Assembly (NCBI GenBank): GCA_963676655.2
Contig: CAXXKX010000003.1
Span: forward strand, 558,001-622,000
Direction: 5' to 3'
Source: G963676655 sp963676655
GTDB taxonomy: Bacteria > Verrucomicrobiota > Lentisphaeria > Victivallales > Victivallaceae
Length of the DNA stretch: 64,000 nt
The translations under genes and the position numbers were made by a program. The notes under the pieces are model-generated. The model had not been told where the DNA came from, made no database searches, and saw only the letters and a program-made list of their open reading frames with translations. Positions 34,818-43,396 of the stretch are shown here, in pieces. Every line of letters starts with the position of its first letter. The first letter of the stretch is position 1.

Positions 34818-36749
34818 ATGACCGGAATATTTATTGAAGCGGAAGCGTTTGAAAATCTTGGCGGCTGGGTGGTCGATTCCCAGTCAATGGCGCAGACAGG
34901 TTCTGCATACATTATGGCTCACGGGATGGGAATTCCGGTGGCCGATGCGGAGACCGCAGTAGAAATCCCGAAAAGAGGAAAATGGACCGTATGGGCGCGT
35001 ACCCGGGACTGGACCGCAGTCTGGAAAAAAGGCTCATCCGGCGGAACCTTTCAGGTCAAGGTCAATGAAGAAACATTGCCGGTTATCCTTGGAACTGACG
35101 GTGAAGAATGGGGATGGCAAAAAGCTGGCGTTATCAATCTTGAATCCGGACCTACAAGACTGGCGCTGCATGACCTGACAGGGTTCAACGGTCGTTGTGA
35201 CGCGCTATATCTGACCATGGATTCGGGTTATACTCCACCGGATAACGGGAGTGAACTGGAAGCATTGCGTGGAACAAGACGACAGGACGATTCTGATGAA
35301 TACGATTTGATCGTAACCGGTGGCGGCATGGCCGGAATATGCACGGCCATTTCCGCCGCCTCATTCGGAGCGAAAGTTCTTTTACTGCAGGACCGGGGCA
35401 TCCTCGGCGGCTGCAACAGCTCGGAGATCCGGGTTCCGCTTGGCGGCTGTACGCATTGCGCCCCATATCCTGAGCTGGGAAATGTCGTTGATGCGATCTC
35501 TCCTGTTTACGGCAGACCAGGCGCGTTGCCGGCAGATTATTATGAAGATTCCCGTAAGGAAAATATCTTTAAACTGTTTAAAGAAGAACAGTGCAAACTG
35601 ATCCTGAACTCAAGCGTGCTCGCAGTGGAAAAAGCGCCCTCCGATCCGCAAAAAATCAACGCAGTCATTGCAGTAAACACTTTAACCGGAGAGAAAACCC
35701 GTTACAAGGGCAAATTGTTCGCAGATTGCTCCGGTGATGCGGAGATAGCACGAATGATGGGCGCCGAAACCATGTACGGGCGGGAAGCGAAAACCCGTTT
35801 CAATGAGTCACTGGCCCCGGAAAACGATCAAAGGCAGGTAATGGGACTCTCTGTATTATGGCTTTCGGAAAAACAGTCTGCGCCGGTGGAATTCCCCGAT
35901 ATCAACTGGGGGATCGAGTTTAATGAGGAAAATTGTTACTATATCACCAGCGGGGACTGGGAATGTGAAACCGGCCAATACCGCGACCAGGCGTTGGAGT
36001 CTGAATATATCCGTGATTACGGTCTCATGACCACCTATGCCAACTGGTCGTTCCTGAAAAACCATTCGAAACGCAAAGAGGAATGGGCTAAACGGAAATT
36101 GACCTGGGTTTCATACGTCGGCGGCAAACGTGAAAGTTACCGGGTTGCCGGGGATTACGTGATGACTCAGAACGATATCGAGCAGACAAAGCTGCACCCG
36201 GACGGCACCGCCGCGATTAACTGGAACATCGACCTGCACTTTCCCGACCCTGCACATACCGCCAAATTTACCGAACCTTTCAGATCATGCGCCTATCACC
36301 GCGGGTTCCCGGCCGATGTTCCAGTGCCGTATCGCTGTCTCTATTCCAGAGACGTGAAAAATTTATTCATCGGCGGACGTATTATCAGCGTATCGCACGT
36401 GGCTTTTGCCGCGGTCCGGGTCATGCGCACTTTGGGCATGCTGGGGGAAGTGACCGGCATGGCCGCCGCTATTTGCGCCACAGAAAACTGTCTGCCGCGT
36501 GACGTGTATGTTTCGTATTTCAACCGGCTGCAGGAAATGATGAACCAGGGCGTAACGCTCCCGAAATATCATCCGGGCGGGCATAGTTGTGAAACCTATC
36601 ATTTCAAAGATGCCGGACATGTTTTGATTTCCCGGCGGGAACATGATGTCAATGTAAAAGTTGATCCTGAAACATATTCAGAACACAATGCACGGATAAA
36701 AGAACTTAACCGGGTTCAGGAAATAAACATCATCGATGGAACTCTTTAA
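34818..36749 (+). CDS. FAD-dependent oxidoreductase with N-terminal beta-sandwich domain
   Basis: A 643-residue protein. Residues 1-140 look like a carbohydrate-binding-type beta-sandwich (IEAEAFENLGGWVVDSQ, then GKWTVWARTRDW and GPTRLALHDLTGFNGRCDALYLT), as in xanthan-lyase/golvesin-like accessory domains. From about residue 158 comes a FAD_oxidored module: YDLIVTGGGMAGICTAISAA (dinucleotide fold), the GGCNSSEIRVPLGG loop, LFADCSGDAEIARMMG, and a C-terminal NLFIGGRIISVSHVAFAAVRVM block. No signal peptide is visible. Such proteins occur widely in PVC glycan loci with unproven chemistry; oxidation of a sugar or sugar acid is plausible. The ATG is preceded by GAAGGAACAGG. Confidence 0.85.
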   Translation: MTGIFIEAEAFENLGGWVVDSQSMAQTGSAYIMAHGMGIPVADAETAVEIPKRGKWTVWARTRDWTAVWKKGSSGGTFQVKVNEETLPVILGTDGEEWGWQKAGVINLESGPTRLALHDLTGFNGRCDALYLTMDSGYTPPDNGSELEALRGTRRQDDSDEYDLIVTGGGMAGICTAISAASFGAKVLLLQDRGILGGCNSSEIRVPLGGCTHCAPYPELGNVVDAISPVYGRPGALPADYYEDSRKENIFKLFKEEQCKLILNSSVLAVEKAPSDPQKINAVIAVNTLTGEKTRYKGKLFADCSGDAEIARMMGAETMYGREAKTRFNESLAPENDQRQVMGLSVLWLSEKQSAPVEFPDINWGIEFNEENCYYITSGDWECETGQYRDQALESEYIRDYGLMTTYANWSFLKNHSKRKEEWAKRKLTWVSYVGGKRESYRVAGDYVMTQNDIEQTKLHPDGTAAINWNIDLHFPDPAHTAKFTEPFRSCAYHRGFPADVPVPYRCLYSRDVKNLFIGGRIISVSHVAFAAVRVMRTLGMLGEVTGMAAAICATENCLPRDVYVSYFNRLQEMMNQGVTLPKYHPGGHSCETYHFKDAGHVLISRREHDVNVKVDPETYSEHNARIKELNRVQEINIIDGTL

Positions 36750-37047
36750 CATCGAAAGTTAAAATCGCCAGAAAAAGACGTGAAATTTCAGGATCCGCAT
36801 TGCTGCGATAATTCAGGCACGGCTGTCTCTAATAATTGACTTGCAAGAATAGAAGCGGCGTTTTCAACAGCTGTCTTCGTTTACTTTAATTATTCAGGTT
36901 GAAACAGGCTAATAAAAACCACCGGCTTTACTGAAAATAAAAATCGCCAAGATTCCCTTTGTCATATTGTTGATTTTTGGCACTAAGGTCTTATATTAGG
37001 GTGTGTTGTATGTAAAAACCAATGATAAAACAAAGGACTTCAACAAT
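36750..37047. other. Intergenic stretch without recognised features
   Basis: About 300 bases between the FAD oxidoreductase and the response regulator. No gene, RNA, terminator or convincing promoter was seen. Confidence 0.5.
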
Positions 37048-37446
37048 ATGAAAGCCGCTATATTATGCGTTGACGATGAAACGGTAATCCTTGAAAGTTT
37101 GGAAATGCAACTGGAGGACCATTTTGATTCACGTTATGTCATGGAGTTCGCGGAGAGCGCCGAGGAGGCTTTGGATATCCTTAACGAACTCGAAGGCGAA
37201 GGCATTTCCGTTCTGGTAATCGTCAGCGACTGGCTGATGCCGGGCATGAAAGGGGACGAATTCCTGATCAAAGCTCATAAGATGTTTCCGCACATTGTCA
37301 AGATAATGCTGACCGGGCAGGCCGACCATGAAGCGATTGAACGCGCCAGACGTGACGCCGACCTTTTTGAATGTATTTACAAGCCCTGGGACGCGGATGT
37401 TTTGACCGGAACTATTGAACGTGCGTTAGAAAAATTTGGAGATTAG
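37048..37446 (+). CDS. Single-domain response regulator
   Basis: A 132-residue receiver domain without an output domain. It has the acidic pair in CVDDE (residues 7-9), phospho-acceptor Asp61 in VSDWLMPGM, the LTGQAD Thr block and the YKPWD Lys. ATG 37048 is chosen for its AAAGGAC ribosome-binding site and because the receiver fold begins there; a GTG at 37003 would only add unrelated residues. It lies 6 bases upstream of a hybrid kinase whose own receiver domain is closely similar (both start CVDDExVILESLEMQLED), which points to duplication within the operon. Confidence 0.93.
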   Translation: MKAAILCVDDETVILESLEMQLEDHFDSRYVMEFAESAEEALDILNELEGEGISVLVIVSDWLMPGMKGDEFLIKAHKMFPHIVKIMLTGQADHEAIERARRDADLFECIYKPWDADVLTGTIERALEKFGD

Positions 37447-37452
37447 TGAAAT

Positions 37453-39015
37453 ATGAGCAAGCCGGTAATTATCTGCGTTGATGATGAGAAAGTTATCCTC
37501 GAAAGTCTGGAAATGCAATTGGAGGACTATCTGAAAGGCAGTTGTATTGTCGAAGTTGCCGACAGCGGCAAAGACGCTATATCACTGGTTGACGAATTAT
37601 TGGAGGAAGGACAGGATGTCGCCGTAGTTATCAGCGACTATCTGATGCCGGGTATGACCGGAGATGAACTACTGAAGGAACTCAGTGCCAAACTGCCGCT
37701 GGCAACGATGATTTTGCTGACCGGTCACGCGGAAATGCATGTTATTACGGAAATCCTGAACTCAGGACGCCTCGACCGCTTTCTGACAAAACCGTGGAAT
37801 CATCAGGAATTTATCGCGGTAATCCGTTCCGCTCTGGAAGCTCATAAGCTCAAAAAAGACCTTGAAGATCATCGCGATGAAATAGAATTCAAAAATAAGA
37901 CCTTTCAATTGTCGCTTGACGCGGCCCATTTCGGGACCTGGCAGTGGAATATCAAAGAAGATAAACTTTGCTGTGACGTCAACTGCGTCAAAATCTTCAG
38001 CAATCCGGATATAATCGAAGAATGTTCAATTGAAAATCTCTTGAGCGCCATTGACCCGCGGGACCGTTCCATGGTGAAAAGCGGGCTGGACAACTGCGCG
38101 GAAGACAATGTTGACAATTACCTCAAAGAGGTCAGGCTGAAAGGGCCGGAAGAATCCAAAAACCGCTGGGTCAGCTGCCAGTTCACGGTTGTAGACCGTG
38201 ATCACAACGGGGTCCCGTGCCTGATTTTTGGTCTGGTTCAGGATATCTCCGACCGCAAACAAGCTGAAGAAGAGTTGATTCAGGCCAAAGAACAGGCAGA
38301 GCAAAGCGATCGTTTGAAGTCGTCATTTCTTGCTAACATGAGTCACGAGATCCGGACGCCGATGAATGCGATCATGGGTTTTGCGTCCCTGCTGGCCGAT
38401 GATACATTGCCTTCAAACAAGCGCCATGACTTTATTAATATTGTGAATTCCAGTTCTAAACAATTAATGACCCTGATCAATGATATAATCGATATTTCCA
38501 AAATCGAATGCGGAGAGTTGAAAATTTTTCCGGAGAATATTGACATTAACCAGGCCTTGAGGGAACAGCTGGAAATATTTGAACAGGAACGTATTCGTCG
38601 TAATAAAGATAATGTTCACCTTTTTCTGGAATGTCCGCTGTCAAGCGAAGAAGCCAGAATCTCCACCGATATGTCACGCTTTAATCAAATTTTCACTAAT
38701 TTAATTACCAATGCGCTCAAATTTACTGAAACAGGCTATATTCGCATCGGCTACAGAAAGCCGGAAAACGATCACGAATTCCGCTTCTTCGTGGAAGATA
38801 CCGGAATCGGGATTCCGGAAGGGAAGCTCGATATTATTTTTGAACGTTTCCGGCAAGTCGATGATTCAACCACCCGCGAATACGGCGGAACCGGCCTCGG
38901 TTTGACGATCACCAAAGGACTGGTGGAAATGCTCGGCGGAACTATTGAGGTGAAATCAACGCCAAAACGCGGTTCCGAATTCTCATTCATCCTTCCCCGG
39001 GAAATGCCTAAATGA
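37453..39015 (+). CDS. Hybrid REC-PAS-histidine kinase
   Basis: A 520-residue cytoplasmic sensor kinase with no transmembrane segment. Receiver domain at residues 1-120 (Asp62 in ISDYLMPGM, Lys in TKPWN), coiled-coil linker, PAS domain at about 155-275 (AAHFGTWQWNIKED, ending in VQDISDRKQAEEELIQAK), HisKA with phospho-His298 in FLANMSHEIRTPMN, and HATPase_c with N box NLITNALKF, G1 DTGIGIP and G2 GTGLGLTI. Its N-terminal receiver means it may itself be controlled by phosphotransfer. It overlaps the downstream CobW gene by four bases, so it belongs to the same transcript. Confidence 0.94.
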   Translation: MSKPVIICVDDEKVILESLEMQLEDYLKGSCIVEVADSGKDAISLVDELLEEGQDVAVVISDYLMPGMTGDELLKELSAKLPLATMILLTGHAEMHVITEILNSGRLDRFLTKPWNHQEFIAVIRSALEAHKLKKDLEDHRDEIEFKNKTFQLSLDAAHFGTWQWNIKEDKLCCDVNCVKIFSNPDIIEECSIENLLSAIDPRDRSMVKSGLDNCAEDNVDNYLKEVRLKGPEESKNRWVSCQFTVVDRDHNGVPCLIFGLVQDISDRKQAEEELIQAKEQAEQSDRLKSSFLANMSHEIRTPMNAIMGFASLLADDTLPSNKRHDFINIVNSSSKQLMTLINDIIDISKIECGELKIFPENIDINQALREQLEIFEQERIRRNKDNVHLFLECPLSSEEARISTDMSRFNQIFTNLITNALKFTETGYIRIGYRKPENDHEFRFFVEDTGIGIPEGKLDIIFERFRQVDDSTTREYGGTGLGLTITKGLVEMLGGTIEVKSTPKRGSEFSFILPREMPK

Positions 39016-39929
39016 ATAATCCGATCCAAACCGTTTTACTGACCGGGTTCCTTGGTGCCGGCAAGACGACGCTTCTACAATATCTAATCGAACACGAAGC
39101 GTTTGCCGGTAGAAAAATCGCGGTACTGGTAAACGAGTTTGGCAAATTACGGATAGACGGCGCTTTGCTGCCGGACGGCGAACACTTCCTGACAGAAATC
39201 AACAACGGCAGTATTTTCTGTTCCTGCGTCAAAGGCTCCCTGATTGAAAGTCTCGAAAAAACCGCACGTGATTTTGAACCGGATCTGATGCTGATCGAAG
39301 CAACCGGATTGGCGGAGCCGACCGATGTTATGGCGCTGTTTCAGACGGATTTTCTACTTGCGGCCTATCAGCGTCCGCTGGTCATTGCGGTTGCTGACGC
39401 GATCAATTTTCCAAAACTGCAAAACATCCTGCCGGCGCTGACCGCGCAAATCAGGGTGGCAAACATAATTCTGGTCAATAAATGCGATCTGGCCGGGAAC
39501 GGTGAACCGGAAAAAGTTGCCGAAATCCTGCGTGAGATCAATCCCAACGCCGAAATATTCAACACAGAGTACTGCCGTTTTCCGCTCGAATTGCCCGAGG
39601 GAAACGTTACTGATCCCTCAAACGCAACCATCGCCGCGTTGGGATCAGCACCGGAGTCGGTAGCCAATTACGAACTGCGCTGGTGTGGAACAGTCGACCG
39701 GGAGGAATTTTACAAAGTAATGGAAGATCACCGGAACAACATTCTCCGGGCAAAAGGCCTGGTCCAGTTTCCGGATAAAACTGTATATTTTGAATCGGTC
39801 AATGGAATTTTGAGTTCCAAACCAGCCGATTTTTCCCTTGAATCAGCCCCTGAAACCGCAATGTCATTTGTTTTGCGCGGGATAACCCCCGGAGCATTTG
39901 ACCGCATCTGCAACGGATTTAAAAAATGA
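39012..39929 (+). CDS. CobW/COG0523-family GTPase
   Basis: A 305-residue G3E GTPase, proposed in other bacteria to insert or traffic metals. P-loop GFLGAGKTTLLQ (residues 11-22), NEFGKLRIDG, the region IFCSCVKGSL where the family usually has GCxCC (here only C-S-C remains), IEATGLAEPTD, and NKCDL near the G4 position. The C-terminal CobW_C domain begins around ELRWCGTVDRE. It overlaps the kinase gene and the following small gene by four bases each, so it is part of the signalling operon; why a metallochaperone-like GTPase belongs here is unclear. Confidence 0.9.
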   Translation: MNNPIQTVLLTGFLGAGKTTLLQYLIEHEAFAGRKIAVLVNEFGKLRIDGALLPDGEHFLTEINNGSIFCSCVKGSLIESLEKTARDFEPDLMLIEATGLAEPTDVMALFQTDFLLAAYQRPLVIAVADAINFPKLQNILPALTAQIRVANIILVNKCDLAGNGEPEKVAEILREINPNAEIFNTEYCRFPLELPEGNVTDPSNATIAALGSAPESVANYELRWCGTVDREEFYKVMEDHRNNILRAKGLVQFPDKTVYFESVNGILSSKPADFSLESAPETAMSFVLRGITPGAFDRICNGFKK

Positions 39930-40138
39930 CAAAGACCAGACGCATTAAAAAAGTCAAACTGGCCAGCCATCGCCGTTTTCAGCGGAAATTGAGCCGTTAT
40001 CGTCATACAAAATCCTACAGTCGGATTTCCGGCGGGTTTTCCAGCGTCCTGTCATTTTCCCAGAGCCGCAATCGCAAGATTCTAGTCTCTGTAGTCTTAG
40101 TCATTATAGCTATTGGACTTATCTCAGTCTTCTATTAG
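39926..40138 (+). CDS. Small basic tail-anchored protein
   Basis: A 70-residue protein overlapping the end of the CobW-type gene (ATGA). The N-terminal 50 residues are very rich in Arg, Lys and Ser, and the last 20 form a transmembrane helix (KILVSVVLVIIAIGLISVF) ending at the C-terminus. It is not recognised as a family. The basic cytoplasmic segment plus C-terminal anchor could bind nucleic acid or phospholipid at the membrane, but this is inference. Confidence 0.7.
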   Translation: MTKTRRIKKVKLASHRRFQRKLSRYRHTKSYSRISGGFSSVLSFSQSRNRKILVSVVLVIIAIGLISVFY

Positions 40139-40247
40139 AATCAGCATCCTTTTTTTTGCTGTTAAATTCAGCTTTTCCCTGTTTTTATATTTGAATTTCC
40201 ATATTTAGACATTATTTTATATATAGTAATATTTAGGATCGGCACAC

Positions 40248-41018
40248 ATGAAAAAGAGTAAAAAGTATCCGGCTCCGGCCCTGGAATATGGTATCCGGGC
40301 AATGCAGGCATTGGAAAATCTGGGTGAAATGTCCCTGGAGGATTTGACCCGGAAAACCGCGGTTCCCCGCAGCACTCTCCTCCGGGTTCTCGAAACAATG
40401 GAAGAACTCGGCATGGTTTCCCGGGACGCATCAAACCGTAAATTCACCGCCGTAATGCGTCTGGTTCCGACTGATGACGAAGATGAACTGAATATGAAAA
40501 TTCTTCAGAAGACGATGGAAAATCTGTGTGACGCGGTCAAACAAACTATTGAATGGTATAAACCTACCTCCGAAGGTACTATGGCGATTACTCACCGCTG
40601 TGAACCGACCGACCAGCGGGAAGTGCGGATAGCCGCACGAATCGGTTTCACAAGAGCATGCGACGGAGAACTGGAAGCCGTGGCCAGGGTAGCCTGTGCC
40701 GGACAATTCTGCCCGATCGAATTCAACGGTCGCTGGCAATACGACGACAATGGAAAACAACAATATTTCACCGCCGAAGAAGTGGAAACATTACTAAGGG
40801 CAGTCAAAATGGAACGAGCCGCAATTGATTATAATTATAATTCAAACGGGGTCCGACGCTGTGCGGCGGGAGTCTTCGACGGGGACGGCGACCCGGTGGG
40901 CATTTTGGCGATTGCCGAATCTTTCTATCCCGGAGCTGATCGTGAATGGGGACATAAGTTTACTGTCCTGCGCGATTCGGCCCGTCAACTTTCCGGCTTT
41001 ACCGCCGGTTCCTCTTAA
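40248..41018 (+). CDS. IclR-family transcriptional regulator
   Basis: A 256-residue regulator. The N-terminal winged helix (LEYGIRAMQALENLGEMSLEDLTRKTAVPRSTLLRVLETMEELG region, residues about 11-55) is followed by an IclR-type effector domain that is more divergent than in the 33042 gene but keeps CAAGVFDGDGDPVGILAIAE near the end. It lies 36 bases upstream of a sulfatase in the same direction, so it may control that enzyme's expression. A hairpin overlaps its stop codon. Confidence 0.85.
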   Translation: MKKSKKYPAPALEYGIRAMQALENLGEMSLEDLTRKTAVPRSTLLRVLETMEELGMVSRDASNRKFTAVMRLVPTDDEDELNMKILQKTMENLCDAVKQTIEWYKPTSEGTMAITHRCEPTDQREVRIAARIGFTRACDGELEAVARVACAGQFCPIEFNGRWQYDDNGKQQYFTAEEVETLLRAVKMERAAIDYNYNSNGVRRCAAGVFDGDGDPVGILAIAESFYPGADREWGHKFTVLRDSARQLSGFTAGSS

Positions 41019-41030
41019 TAATAAGAGGAA
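41009..41030 (+). promoter_or_regulatory. Hairpin spanning the stop codon between regulator and sulfatase
   Basis: TTCCTCTTA (41009-41017) pairs perfectly with TAAGAGGAA (41022-41030) around a 4-base loop, covering the regulator's stop codon and ending 24 bases before the sulfatase start. There is no T-run behind it on the plus strand, so it is not a standard terminator. It may affect mRNA processing or translation of the sulfatase, or be incidental. Confidence 0.4.
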
Positions 41031-41054
41031 AAATCAATCAAAAAAGGAGCAAAC

Positions 41055-42536
41055 ATGAGAATCCTGTACATCGACATCGATACCCTGCGTCCTGACCATC
41101 TCGGATGCTACGGTTATCACCGCAACACCTCACCCAACATCGACAAACTAGCCGCCGAAGGCGTCCGGTTCGAAAACTGCTATGTTTCCGACTCCCCGTG
41201 TCTGCCGTCACGTTCCGCGCTCTATTCAGGTCAATGCGGCATCCGCAACGGCGCGATCAACCACGGCGGCGGCGCGGCCGACTGGGCCATCGATCCGGAC
41301 AACAGGGAATTTCAATGCGATCACGATTCATACATTCGCCAGCTCCGGAAAAACGGTTACTATACTGTTTCGGTCAGTCCGTTCGGCGAACGCCATTCCT
41401 CTTTCTGGTTCTACAGCGGCTTCCGGGAAATGTACAATACCGGCAAAGGCGGAGTTGAAAGCGCCGAGGAAGTAATTCCCGTTGCTTTGGATTGGCTCGA
41501 CCGTAAAGGCAGTGGCGATGACTGGTATCTGCATGTGAATATATGGGATCCGCATACCCCGTACCGGGCTCCGGAGGAAATAGGCAATCCGTTTGAAAAC
41601 GAACCGGCCCCGGCTTGGATGACTGAAGAAATACGGCAGAGAATATGGAACACATACGGACCGGGAACCGCGCAGGAGCCCGGCGGCAACTATCTGCTGC
41701 AGGGCGAAAACCCGTTCCCCAGACAGCCCGATCAGATCGATTCAATGGAAAATTACAAAAAATGGATCGACGGTTATGATTGCGGAATCTATTATGCGGA
41801 CTTGCAGGTCGGAGCGCTTGTCGACAAACTGAACGAGCTCGGCATTCTCGATGATACTTTGATCATGATCAGTTCCGACCACGGTGAAAACCAAGGCGAA
41901 CTCAATGTTTTCGGCGACCATCAGACCGCCGACCACATCACCAACCGCGTCCCGATGATCCTGCGTCACCCGAAAGGGTTCGGCGGCAAAGGCAGAGTCG
42001 ATGAAGCCCTGCACTATCAGTTTGACGTGGCTGCGACAATGATAGAAATGACCGGCGGCAAAACGCCTGAGTCATGGGACGGTGTATCGTTTGTCGACGC
42101 ATTTAAGGCGGAAACGTCGGAAGGACGTGAATATCTGGTCGTTTCAAATAACGCCTGGAGCTGCCAGCGTGCTGTTCGCTGGGATGATTATATTATGATC
42201 CGCAATTACGTTTCCGGTTTTAAAGCTTATCCGGAAATCATGCTCTTCAACGTTAAAGAAGATCCGCACGAACAAAATAATCTGGCAGACAGCCGTCCCG
42301 AACTGGTAAATGCCGCTATGACCAAACTCGATCACTGGCATACCGACGAAATGTATCGTTCGCACCGCGACGTCGATCCGATGTGGACCGTTATGCGCGA
42401 AGGCGGCCCGTATCACGCCTCATTTGGCCACCCCAGATACCAGGCTTATCTGCAGCGGCTCAAAGAAACCGGTCGCGGGCATCTGGTCCACGAACTGGAA
42501 GCAAAAGCCCAAAAGCTTAACTATAAAAATAAGTAA
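41055..42536 (+). CDS. Cys-type sulfatase
   Basis: A 493-residue alkaline-phosphatase-superfamily sulfatase that removes sulfate esters from sugars. The metal Asps are in the opening DTLRPDHLGCYGY block. The formylglycine signature is C49-L-P-S-R53 followed by SALYSGQCG, and SSDHGENQGE is the second metal site. No signal peptide is visible, so it acts in the cytoplasm or uses an unrecognised export route. Cys49 must be converted to formylglycine by a maturase that is not in the window. A terminator closes the gene at 42556-42584. The upstream IclR gene is probably its regulator. Confidence 0.95.
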   Translation: MRILYIDIDTLRPDHLGCYGYHRNTSPNIDKLAAEGVRFENCYVSDSPCLPSRSALYSGQCGIRNGAINHGGGAADWAIDPDNREFQCDHDSYIRQLRKNGYYTVSVSPFGERHSSFWFYSGFREMYNTGKGGVESAEEVIPVALDWLDRKGSGDDWYLHVNIWDPHTPYRAPEEIGNPFENEPAPAWMTEEIRQRIWNTYGPGTAQEPGGNYLLQGENPFPRQPDQIDSMENYKKWIDGYDCGIYYADLQVGALVDKLNELGILDDTLIMISSDHGENQGELNVFGDHQTADHITNRVPMILRHPKGFGGKGRVDEALHYQFDVAATMIEMTGGKTPESWDGVSFVDAFKAETSEGREYLVVSNNAWSCQRAVRWDDYIMIRNYVSGFKAYPEIMLFNVKEDPHEQNNLADSRPELVNAAMTKLDHWHTDEMYRSHRDVDPMWTVMREGGPYHASFGHPRYQAYLQRLKETGRGHLVHELEAKAQKLNYKNK

Positions 42537-42555
42537 TATTTATTTTCGCAATTCA

Positions 42556-42584
42556 GCCCCGGACCAGAATCCGGGGCTTTTTTT
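42556..42584 (+). terminator. Rho-independent terminator after sulfatase
   Basis: GCCCCGGA (42556-42563) pairs with TCCGGGGC (42570-42577) around a 6-base loop, followed by TTTTTTT, 20 bases after the stop codon. Confidence 0.92.
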
Positions 42585-42605
42585 ATAGATTTTTTTTACA
42601 AAATA

Positions 42606-42620
42606 ATATGTAATACATAT
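42606..42620. promoter_or_regulatory. Palindromic operator upstream of GntR-type regulator
   Basis: ATATGTAATACATAT is a perfect 7-bp inverted repeat around one base. Its core GTA-A-TAC fits the GT-x(n)-AC half-site pattern described for FadR-type GntR proteins. It abuts and partly overlaps the -35 box of the following promoter, as expected for autorepression by the gene at 42686. Confidence 0.5.
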
Positions 42621-42648
42621 TGACATTATTACATATAACATATATAAT
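42620..42648 (+). promoter_or_regulatory. Consensus sigma-70 promoter of GntR-type regulator
   Basis: TTGACA (42620-42625) and TATAAT (42643-42648) are both perfect and are separated by exactly 17 bases. The start codon lies 37 bases beyond the -10. Confidence 0.85.
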
Positions 42649-42685
42649 ATAGCAAAACAATCAACCCGAAAACAGGAGAATTATA

Positions 42686-43375
42686 ATGCTGGCGCCAATC
42701 CAACAGGAACCATTGATCGATGTGGTTGAGAAGAAAATATATTCCTATATAAAATCAAATCAGTTTCAACCGGGCGACAACTTTCCGGCCGAAAAAGATC
42801 TGGCTGAAATGCTTCAGGTAAGCCGTCCGGTCGTGCGTGAAGGCTTGAGCAGGCTTCGGATGCTCGGGTTGCTGGAATCACGTAAAAGACGTGGAATGAT
42901 CGTTTCAAAGCCGACAATATTTGAGACCATGAGCAAGGTAATAGACCCCGCTTTCATGGATGAGGACGAACAACGCGATTTTTGTAATCTGCGTGTTACT
43001 ATCGAGCTGGGTTTAGCGGATATTCTTTTGATGAATATTACCGGGAAAGACATTGAAGAGCTTGAAAAAATCGTCAAACACGAGGAAGCGGACCCAACGG
43101 ACTTTAAACTTTATATGAGCTGTGATTACAAATTTCACTCTTTGATTTATAAAGCCACCCAGTGCAAACCGCTGGAATCGTTTCAGGTATTATTGTACCG
43201 GTTCTTCTCCGACCTGAAAACCAGAAAAGCAAAAGCCCGGGATAATTTCTCAAAACGTTTTTCCGATGATGAACAAACCACGCACCGTGATATTCTTGAG
43301 GCAATCAAACAAGGTAAACCGGAAGATATCCAGAATGTCATGCGCAAGCATCTCAGTATCCATTTGAAAAAATAA
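42686..43375 (+). CDS. GntR/FadR-family transcriptional regulator (FCD domain)
   Basis: A 229-residue regulator. The winged-helix domain (VVEKKIYSYIKSNQFQPGDNFPAEKDLAEML, then VSRPVVREGLSRLRMLGLLESRK) is at residues about 10-75. The all-helical FCD ligand domain has LRVTIELGLADIL, YKFHSLIYKAT, then the C-terminal THRDILEAIKQG and the histidine of MRKHLSIHL. FCD proteins usually bind sugar acids or other organic acids. The ATG follows AACAGGAGAA. It precedes the esterase-isomerase-oxidoreductase-sulfatase run and probably controls it. Confidence 0.94.
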   Translation: MLAPIQQEPLIDVVEKKIYSYIKSNQFQPGDNFPAEKDLAEMLQVSRPVVREGLSRLRMLGLLESRKRRGMIVSKPTIFETMSKVIDPAFMDEDEQRDFCNLRVTIELGLADILLMNITGKDIEELEKIVKHEEADPTDFKLYMSCDYKFHSLIYKATQCKPLESFQVLLYRFFSDLKTRKAKARDNFSKRFSDDEQTTHRDILEAIKQGKPEDIQNVMRKHLSIHLKK

Positions 43376-43396
43376 ATAATAAACGAACGACTTATC

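Noticed and set aside
36750..37047. Possible tRNA or small RNA in this gap
   Set aside because: No cloverleaf, conserved T-loop sequence or terminator could be found.
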